DNA of 10,370 bases from an uncultured Lachnospiraceae bacterium. Its GTDB lineage: Bacteria; Bacillota; Clostridia; Lachnospirales; Lachnospiraceae. The notes below the pieces were generated by a model. That model saw only the letters and a program-made list of their open reading frames with translations, did not search any database and was not told the DNA's origin. The DNA lies in contig CANCYO010000084.1 in assembly GCA_947382415.1 (NCBI GenBank), positions 1 to 10,370 of the forward strand, in the 5' to 3' direction. A program made the translations under genes and the position numbers. This document shows positions 1 to 5,483 of the stretch, in pieces (within the stretch, counting starts at the first letter, position 1; each line of letters opens with the position of its first letter).

Positions 1-30
1 TATTTCCGATGTTACCGGCGGTGCCCCTGT

Positions 31-1158
31 TCAGCTTCCAAAGGCCTCCGCACAGTCTTTGAGCCCCTCGATTACTCTGATCTGCTGGGGGCAGGCCCGC
101 TCGCACTGGCCGCAGGCAATACAGTCCGAAGCGGCGCCGGCGTCCTTTGTCGCCTGAGCGTAGTCCGCTTTTCCTCCCTCGAGCTGTCCCCACACCAACT
201 GTCTGTTCCGGGCCGCAAATATCTCAGGAATGGGAATCTGTTTCGGGCAGCCCGCGGTGCAGTAATGACATGCCGTACAGGGTATGGATTTTATGCCGGT
301 AATCGCCTCCTGGGCCTTTCGGATGGCCTCCTGCTCCCTTGCATCCAAAGGCTTAAAATCCCTCATATAAGAAAGATTATCCTCCATCTGCGCTATATTG
401 GACATGCCCGAGAGGACAGTGATGATACCGTCCAGCGAAGCCGCGTAGCGGATCGCCCATGAGGCATAGGATGCATTCTGCCCGGCCCCGTCAAAAATCG
501 CTCTCACGGCCTCTGGAGGGTTCGCCAGTGCGCCGCCCTTTACAGGCTCCATGACCACGATGGACTTTCCATGCTTTCTGGCGATCTCATAATTGGCTCT
601 GGCCGTCACATCGGGATTCTCCCAGTCCGCATAATTGAGCTGAAGCTGGACGAATTCCACGTCAGGATGCTCGGTCAGAATCTCGTCCAGAATATCCGGC
701 GTCGCATGGAAGGAAAATCCCCAGTGCCTGATGAGTCCCTTTGCCTTCTGCTCTTTTACAAAATCCCAGAGATGATACTTGTCATAGCTTCGGTAATTCC
801 CGGCCTGCAGGGCGTGAAGCAGGTAATAATCAAAATAACCCGCACCGGTGCGCTCCAGGCTCGTATAAAACTGCTGCTTCGCCGTCTTCTCATCATGAGC
901 TCCCTGCCATGCGCAGAGTTTGGTGGCCAGCGTAAAGCTCTCCCGGGGATAGCGGTCCACCAGCGCTGCCTTTGCGGCCCGCTCCGAATCGCCGCCGCCA
1001 TAGACATAGGCCGTGTCAAAATAATTCTGGCCCGCGTCCATGAACAGGTCCACCATCTTTTTGGTCTGTTCGATATCAATTTTACCCGACGCATCCTGGG
1101 GCAGCCTCATGAGACCAAACCCAAGCTTAGGCGTCGTCTCTCCAAAATAATGTTCCAT
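31..1158 (-). CDS. Aldo/keto reductase with C-terminal two-cluster [4Fe-4S] ferredoxin domain
   Basis: A 375-aa cytosolic oxidoreductase. Residues 1 to about 285 form the aldo/keto reductase TIM barrel. The start GFGLMRLP is typical, and the catalytic tetrad is visible as Asp48 (FDTA), Tyr53, Lys80 (ATK) and His115 (LLH). The C-terminal part has two cluster motifs, CxxCxxCxxxCP at C294/C297/C300/C304 and C346/C349/C352/C356, as in bacterial ferredoxins. Such fused enzymes are common in anaerobic clostridia. They may pass electrons between an iron-sulfur chain and a carbonyl or alcohol substrate, but few have known substrates. The ATG at 1158 follows AAGGAGG, and the kinase gene ends 16 bp upstream. 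The stop is 30 bp from the window edge. Family and cofactors are clear; substrate is not. Confidence 0.93.
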   Translation of the reverse strand: MEHYFGETTPKLGFGLMRLPQDASGKIDIEQTKKMVDLFMDAGQNYFDTAYVYGGGDSERAAKAALVDRYPRESFTLATKLCAWQGAHDEKTAKQQFYTSLERTGAGYFDYYLLHALQAGNYRSYDKYHLWDFVKEQKAKGLIRHWGFSFHATPDILDEILTEHPDVEFVQLQLNYADWENPDVTARANYEIARKHGKSIVVMEPVKGGALANPPEAVRAIFDGAGQNASYASWAIRYAASLDGIITVLSGMSNIAQMEDNLSYMRDFKPLDAREQEAIRKAQEAITGIKSIPCTACHYCTAGCPKQIPIPEIFAARNRQLVWGQLEGGKADYAQATKDAGAASDCIACGQCERACPQQIRVIEGLKDCAEAFGS

Positions 1159-1169
1159 CGCTCTATCAT

Positions 1170-1176
1170 CCTCCTT
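1170..1176 (-). promoter_or_regulatory. Ribosome binding site of the aldo/keto reductase, overlapping the kinase stop codon
   Basis: AAGGAGG on the minus strand shares two bases with the TAA stop of the upstream kinase gene (TAAGGAGG) and lies 11 nt before the ATG at 1158. The sharing indicates a compact operon junction. Confidence 0.7.
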
Positions 1177-1744
1177 AAAATAAATCCCGCAGCGTCAGAT
1201 CACAGCGCTGCTGTATACGATAAGTCTCAAAATAGCGCTCCTCCATGGGAATCCAGCGGTCCCGAAACACGGCAAGAGCCTGTTCGCCGTTCCTGCGGCG
1301 GATGCGCCAAAGCTGTTCCTCCTCATCCACATCCAGAAAAATCCTCAGGCCATAAAAATCCCACAGGGCTGGATGGCAGCTATAAGACCCCTCGATCACC
1401 GTGACCGCTCCGGGCTCCACCCGCACCGGCGCAGACAGCTCCATGCTCCTGCAATCGTATTTCCGATAGGAAAATCTCTGCCCACGGCTAAGGGGCAGCA
1501 TAACCTCCTCCAGAAAACGCTCACGGTCCACATTTCCTCCCGGCTCCCGCATACGTTGCTCCGTGCGCTGCCCCGGCCTCAGGTAAAAATCATCCATATG
1601 TATCACATTACAGTGGATGGCCTCCTGCAATGCGGCTGCCAGCGTTGTCTTCCCGGCTGCACATCTTCCGTCTATGGCTATCAAAAGCGGCGAAGCACCG
1701 CCAGTCTGAATCTGTCGCAAAACCGCAGAAATTCCCGCATCCAT
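1175..1744 (-). CDS. Uridine-kinase-like P-loop kinase
   Basis: A 189-aa cytosolic kinase of the uridine kinase / phosphoribulokinase / pantothenate kinase superfamily. Walker A is GRCAAGKTT (26-34) within IAIDGRCAAGKTTLA. MDDFYL (50-55) matches the substrate-site Asp-Asp-Phe of uridine kinases. VIEGSYS (117-123) is the Walker-B-like strand, and RIRRRNG (147-153) resembles the arginine-rich LID. It is slightly shorter than Udk (about 210 aa) and would phosphorylate a hydroxyl group on a small molecule. The ATG lies 7 nt after GAGGAG, which is inside the last codons of the transporter gene, and the two genes are 3 bp apart. A kinase so tightly coupled to a vitamin-type transporter suggests phosphorylation traps or activates the imported compound. 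The substrate cannot be read from sequence, so I give no gene name. Confidence 0.85.
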   Translation of the reverse strand: MDAGISAVLRQIQTGGASPLLIAIDGRCAAGKTTLAAALQEAIHCNVIHMDDFYLRPGQRTEQRMREPGGNVDRERFLEEVMLPLSRGQRFSYRKYDCRSMELSAPVRVEPGAVTVIEGSYSCHPALWDFYGLRIFLDVDEEEQLWRIRRRNGEQALAVFRDRWIPMEERYFETYRIQQRCDLTLRDLF

Positions 1745-1747
1745 ACC

Positions 1748-2395
1748 TTAACTCCTCACCTTCCGCACAGGAGCCTTATGCCTGTCAAACCGCACAAGCC
1801 CCGTGCGGTTCAGGGCGATCATGATGGCCGGGATCAGGATCAACTGCAGGATGATTCCCGGGATTGCATTCAAAAACGCTCCTGCCATAAACATCTGCCA
1901 GGTAAAGCCGCTGCCGGTTATGCCTAACAGTATGATCTGGACGACTCCCCATACTACGCGCCCGGCGATCATTGCCGTGATCAGGCTGCGGTACAGCGCG
2001 ATCACACAGTGCCAGCGGGAGTGGGCATACAGATATCCCACTGTCAGTCCATAAGTACCCAGCTCAAAAGCCATGGCAATCCCCGTGGGATAAAGTACCG
2101 GCATACTGAACAGAAAATAGCGCAGGATGGGCAGCGCCAGACCGATGGCAAGACCGTACTGCCAGCCGCAGATCAGCCCGCACAACAGGACCGGGATATG
2201 CATGGGCAGGAGCATTTTGCCTATCTGGGGAATCTGCCCCGTCATGAAGGGCAATACCAGCCCCACCGCCATAAACATGGCCGTCAAAACCATATGATAT
2301 ATAGGCTTCTTCTTTTCAGCCGGATTTTCTGATATCTTTTCACTTATATTTTCATTCAAATATTCATTCATATTTTCATTCATATTTTGGCTCAA
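1748..2395 (-). CDS. ECF transporter S component (vitamin/nucleoside-like substrate-binding membrane subunit)
   Basis: A 215-aa membrane protein with about five or six hydrophobic helices between residues 33 and 195. The motif PMHIPVLLCG, followed by LYPTGIAMAFELGTYG, is typical of S components of energy-coupling factor transporters (ECF_trnsprt family) and resembles the pantothenate-type PanT group. Such proteins bind the substrate and share a common EcfA/A'/T energising module, which is not encoded here. The start is unusual: a TTG at 2395 fits the AGGAGG 9 nt upstream better than the ATGs at 2383 and 2371. The first 30 residues are a hydrophilic tail made of NMNE-like tetrapeptides and followed by KKK, not expected in S components. 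It overlaps recD2 by 20 bp and is followed 3 bp later by a kinase gene that probably acts on the imported compound. Family sure; substrate unknown. Confidence 0.88.
   Translation of the reverse strand: MSQNMNENMNEYLNENISEKISENPAEKKKPIYHMVLTAMFMAVGLVLPFMTGQIPQIGKMLLPMHIPVLLCGLICGWQYGLAIGLALPILRYFLFSMPVLYPTGIAMAFELGTYGLTVGYLYAHSRWHCVIALYRSLITAMIAGRVVWGVVQIILLGITGSGFTWQMFMAGAFLNAIPGIILQLILIPAIMIALNRTGLVRFDRHKAPVRKVRS
2315..2386 (-). repeat. Degenerate 12-bp tandem repeat across the recD2/transporter gene junction
   Basis: Six consecutive 12-bp units on the minus strand. Units 1 and 2 are identical (AATATGAATGAA), unit 3 is TATTTGAATGAA, unit 4 is AATATAAGTGAA, and units 5 and 6 are more diverged. 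Read in the transporter frame they encode NMNE, NMNE, YLNE, NISE, KISE and NPAE. Read in the recD2 frame, the first unit supplies the last codons and the TGA stop (2376-2378). The stretch is much more AT-rich than its surroundings. Confidence 0.85.
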
Positions 2396-4589
2396 TTATA
2401 ATTTCCTCCTCGCTCTTTCCCACTGTCCCTGCCAGCCGCTCTCTGAGCATGGTATTTCTTTTATGTACCGTCACATTGCGCACCGCATAGGACAGAGCCT
2501 TCCTCGTACCCACCATCACTAAAATCTTCTTCGCTCTGGTGATTCCGGTATAGATCAGATTCCTCTGCAGCATCACATAGTGATTCATGAGAACGGGCAT
2601 AACGACGATGGGATATTCGGAACCCTGTGACTTGTGGATGGTGGCGGCATAGGCATGAACCAGTTCATCCAGCTCTATTATATCATACTCCACCGGACGC
2701 CTGTCAAATTGAACGGTCAAAGTCCGATCCTCAAGATTCACCTTTTCCACGACGCCGATATCGCCGTTGAACACCTCTTTGTCATAATTGTTTTTGATCT
2801 GCATCACCTTGTCCCGCGGCCGAAACACCGAACCGCTCCTGCGCAGGCCCTCTCCCTGGCCGTTCAGCGCTTCCTGCAGGGCAATGTTCAGATTCGCGGC
2901 TCCCGTCACGCCTCTCTGCATGGGCGTAAGCACCTGTATCTGTGCCGGCGGCACCTGATAATAACGGGGAAGCTTATCCCTCACCAGCCGCACGATCTCC
3001 GACAGCGCCTGTTCCGGTTCCTCCCGCTGCAGGAAAAAAAAGTCCGTATCATGACCGTTGGAGAGATCGGGCATACCTCCCTCATTGATCCGGTGCGCGT
3101 TCATAATGATCCGGCTGCTCTGGGCCTGCCTGAAAATGCGGGTCAGGCGGATCACCGGAAAACACTCCGAGTCTATGATATCCCGCAGCACATTTCCCGC
3201 GCCCACCGAGGGAAGCTGGTCGATATCACCCACCAGGATCAGACGCATTCCCGGCGGGACGGCCTTTAACAGCGCGTTCATCAGGATGATATCGATCATG
3301 GAGCATTCATCCACGATGAGCACGTCCCCCTCCAAAGGCTGCTCTTCATTTTTCTGATACCCCTCTGAGGGATTGAATTCCAGCAGTCTGTGAATGGTCT
3401 TTGCCTCCATCCCCGCAGCTTCCGCCATTCTCTGCGCGGCCCGCCCCGTGGGAGCCGCCAGAAGGATCCTCAGCCCATAGGCGCGGAATGCGGCGATGAT
3501 TCCCTGCGTGGTGGTGGTCTTGCCGGTTCCGGGCCCTCCGGTCAGCACCATCACCTTGGATACCGCGGCCTGCCTGATGGCATTCGCCTGCACCTCATCG
3601 TAATTCATGCCCACGGACTGTTGGATTGCGGCGATATCCACCGACAGATTTTCATTTCCGGTCTGGCGCCTGGCCTCCATCAGCCTGTTCCAGAGCCTGT
3701 CCCCGGCCGGTTCCCGCAAAAGCCGCCTCAGTTTACCCGCAACGCCGATCTCCGCATAGTAAAAGGGCGGCAGATAAATCGCTTCCGTCTCCTGAATCAG
3801 ATCCCTGTCCTTGAGCATCTGATCCAGTGTCATGACAACTGATGCCTCATCCGCCTCCAGAAGCTGTGCGGCCCGGCTGATGAGCTGCTCCTTCTCCCCA
3901 TAGACATGCCCCTCGTCCGCCAGACTGCTGAGCGTATACATGATACCGCTGCGAAGGCGCACAAAAGCCTCCTTCTCCACCCCCAGCTTCCGGGCGATCT
4001 GATCCGCAGTCACAAAACCGATCCCCCAGATGTCGTCCGCCAGGCGAAAAGGATTCTCTTTCACCACAGCAATGCTCTCGTTTCCGTACTGTTTATAGAT
4101 TTTGGCCGCAAAGGAGGTGTTCACGCCGTGATCCTGAAGAAAGAGCATGACATTTTTGATCTCCTTCTGCCTCTGCCAGCTCTCGGCGATCTGCTCCACC
4201 CGCTTGCGCCCGATGCCATCGACCTCCAAAAGACGCTGCACGTCCGTCTCGATGACCTCCAGCGTACCGGTTCCGAAGCGCTGTACGATCTTTTTCGCAA
4301 ACTTCGGCCCCACGCCTCTGATCAGGCCGGAACCAAGATATTTCTCGATACCATAAATAGTGGCGGGCATGGTCTCCTCCCATGACTCCGCCACAAACTG
4401 ACGCCCGTATTTGGCGTCTACTTTCCAATCTCCATCCACCAGAAGCACGGAGCCCACATTCGCATCAAGCAGGTTCCCCACCAGAGGCACCAGATCGTCA
4501 TAACCCTTGACGCGCACTTTGAGCACCGAATAACCGTTTTCAGGATTCTGATAAGTGATTCTCTCCACCACACAGCGAAGCTTCATCAT
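2376..4589 (-). CDS. recD2: ATP-dependent DNA helicase RecD2 (SF1B, 5'-3')
   Basis: RecD2 is a 5'-3' DNA helicase of superfamily 1B, found in bacteria that often lack RecBCD and linked to DNA repair and replication-fork maintenance. This 737-aa protein has the normal length and layout. The N-terminal OB-like domain (about 1-75) begins with the familiar NPENGYSVLKV. Helix-hairpin-helix elements follow at LIRGVGPKFAKKI (89-101), LEVDGIGRKRVEQI (121-134) and GIGFVTADQIA (189-199). The motor carries Walker A GGPGTGKTTT (351-360), Walker B VDECSM (426-431), motif III GDIDQLPSVGAGN (454-466), IFRQ (485-488), motif V AATIHKSQGSEYP (648-660) and motif VI YTGITRAKK (680-688). The start is the first of two adjacent ATGs, 7 nt after AGGAGG. 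The stop codon lies 20 bp inside the transporter gene, whose ribosome binding site is within recD2's Glu-Glu-Glu codons. Confidence 0.97.
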   Translation of the reverse strand: MMKLRCVVERITYQNPENGYSVLKVRVKGYDDLVPLVGNLLDANVGSVLLVDGDWKVDAKYGRQFVAESWEETMPATIYGIEKYLGSGLIRGVGPKFAKKIVQRFGTGTLEVIETDVQRLLEVDGIGRKRVEQIAESWQRQKEIKNVMLFLQDHGVNTSFAAKIYKQYGNESIAVVKENPFRLADDIWGIGFVTADQIARKLGVEKEAFVRLRSGIMYTLSSLADEGHVYGEKEQLISRAAQLLEADEASVVMTLDQMLKDRDLIQETEAIYLPPFYYAEIGVAGKLRRLLREPAGDRLWNRLMEARRQTGNENLSVDIAAIQQSVGMNYDEVQANAIRQAAVSKVMVLTGGPGTGKTTTTQGIIAAFRAYGLRILLAAPTGRAAQRMAEAAGMEAKTIHRLLEFNPSEGYQKNEEQPLEGDVLIVDECSMIDIILMNALLKAVPPGMRLILVGDIDQLPSVGAGNVLRDIIDSECFPVIRLTRIFRQAQSSRIIMNAHRINEGGMPDLSNGHDTDFFFLQREEPEQALSEIVRLVRDKLPRYYQVPPAQIQVLTPMQRGVTGAANLNIALQEALNGQGEGLRRSGSVFRPRDKVMQIKNNYDKEVFNGDIGVVEKVNLEDRTLTVQFDRRPVEYDIIELDELVHAYAATIHKSQGSEYPIVVMPVLMNHYVMLQRNLIYTGITRAKKILVMVGTRKALSYAVRNVTVHKRNTMLRERLAGTVGKSEEEIIIEPKYE
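2405..2410 (-). promoter_or_regulatory. Ribosome binding site for the transporter gene, inside the recD2 coding region
   Basis: AGGAGG on the minus strand, 9 nt before the TTG codon at 2395. It falls in the run of Glu codons near the end of recD2. It supports TTG as the real start, because the first ATG (2383) would be 21 nt away. It also suggests that translation of the two genes is coupled. Confidence 0.7.
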
Positions 4590-4625
4590 CCCTGGCCCTC
4601 CTGTCCGCTTTGGCGGATATCCGTT

Positions 4626-5426
4626 CTACGGCCTCTGACCCATTCCGCCTTCCAGCGTGATGGTCTCCCCCGTCATATACTTGAAGTCCGGGGAGGCGAG
4701 CTGAACGCACACGCGTCCGATCTCCAGCTCCGCGTCGCCATAGTGTCCGGCGGGAGGCATCTTGACATTCTCCTTAAAGGCATCCGGATATGCTTTCTCA
4801 AACTGCTCAAGCTGTGCCGTCCATGCCAACGGACAGACAATATTCACATTGATCCCGTCCTTCGCCCACTCTGTGGCCGCAACGCGGGACAGGCCGCGGA
4901 TTCCTTCCTTTGCCGCCGCATAGGCGCTCTGCCCGTAGTTTCCGAACAGACCTGCGCCGGAGGCAAAATTGATCACCGCCCCTTTTGATTTCGCCAGATA
5001 CGGATAGCATGCCTTCATGTAATAAAAGGCCGCAAACAGACCGGAATACAGTGCCAGATCAAACTGCTCCGTGGTGTGCTCCGCAAGGGGCACACCGGAA
5101 GCGGAAGCCTGGGCATTGTTGATCAGGACGTCGATCCCGCCGAAGGTGTCCACCGTCTGTTTCACCACATTGGCCACCACCGCCTCATTGTCCACTCCTG
5201 AATTCACATCCGCCTGGACGATCAATACCTTAATGCCGTACAGACGCTCCAGCTCCTCCTTTGCGTCCTCCAGCTTTTTGACATTGCGCCCGGTAATCAC
5301 CAGATTCGCCCCTTCTTTTGCATAGGCGGTGGCAATTCCATAGCCGATGGAACCGCATCTGCCGTCGCTTAATACGGCCCGTCCCGCCCCGGTAATAATC
5401 GCTGTCTTTCCTTCCAAAAATCCCAT
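4626..5426 (-). CDS. Short-chain dehydrogenase/reductase, probable 12alpha-hydroxysteroid (bile acid) dehydrogenase
   Basis: A 266-aa classical SDR that would oxidise or reduce a hydroxyl/keto group with NAD(P)(H) in the cytosol. The Rossmann loop starts TGAGRA (12-17) and, after an inserted loop, continues SIGYGIA (26-32). NNAQASASG is at 103-111. The catalytic residues are Ser156, Tyr169 and Lys173 (YAAAK). TGRN at 45-48 ends the second strand, and its Arg47 would suit NADP(H). From memory, NNAQASASG, YSGLFAAFYYM, SGAGLFGNYGQ and the ending LEGGMGQRP are near-identical in the 12alpha-hydroxysteroid dehydrogenases described from Clostridium sp. group P and Eggerthella-related gut bacteria. 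That would mean interconversion of cholate-type 12-hydroxyls and 12-ketones. AAGGAG lies 10 nt before the ATG. The gene sits 57 bp after the SH3 gene, in an AT-rich spacer, and 36 bp before recD2; no other bile-acid gene is present. The SDR class is certain; the substrate is likely but unproven. Confidence 0.9.
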   Translation of the reverse strand: MGFLEGKTAIITGAGRAVLSDGRCGSIGYGIATAYAKEGANLVITGRNVKKLEDAKEELERLYGIKVLIVQADVNSGVDNEAVVANVVKQTVDTFGGIDVLINNAQASASGVPLAEHTTEQFDLALYSGLFAAFYYMKACYPYLAKSKGAVINFASGAGLFGNYGQSAYAAAKEGIRGLSRVAATEWAKDGINVNIVCPLAWTAQLEQFEKAYPDAFKENVKMPPAGHYGDAELEIGRVCVQLASPDFKYMTGETITLEGGMGQRP

Positions 5427-5483
5427 AGTTTTGTCTCTCCTTTTTATATATTAATATAGTTTGGACAACAAAAACCTGTTTTA

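Noticed and set aside
1..30. A terminator after the aldo/keto reductase
   Set aside because: Only a very short ACCGCCGGT palindrome with no room for a loop is present, and no T-run is visible before the window ends.
571..1404. A 277-codon plus-strand open frame opposite the aldo/keto reductase and kinase
   Set aside because: It runs antisense across two well-supported genes and their junction, and the translation lacks any family motif.
2376..2420. A vitamin riboswitch upstream of the ECF transporter gene
   Set aside because: The transporter gene overlaps recD2, so there is no leader in which an aptamer could lie.
4604..4623. Small palindromes (TCCGC/GCGGA and CGGATATCCG) between the SDR gene and recD2, considered as a terminator
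   Set aside because: The stems are only about 5 bp, the two palindromes overlap, and no T-run follows in the direction of transcription. The recD2 ribosome binding site lies immediately beyond.
5427..5483. A promoter in the AT-rich spacer before the SDR gene
   Set aside because: TATAAA (5443-5448) with TTGTTG (5466-5471) has a 17-bp spacer, but transcription would begin at or past the ribosome binding site. The alternative TATATT (5453-5458) has no acceptable -35. A weak promoter remains possible but is not supported enough to annotate.
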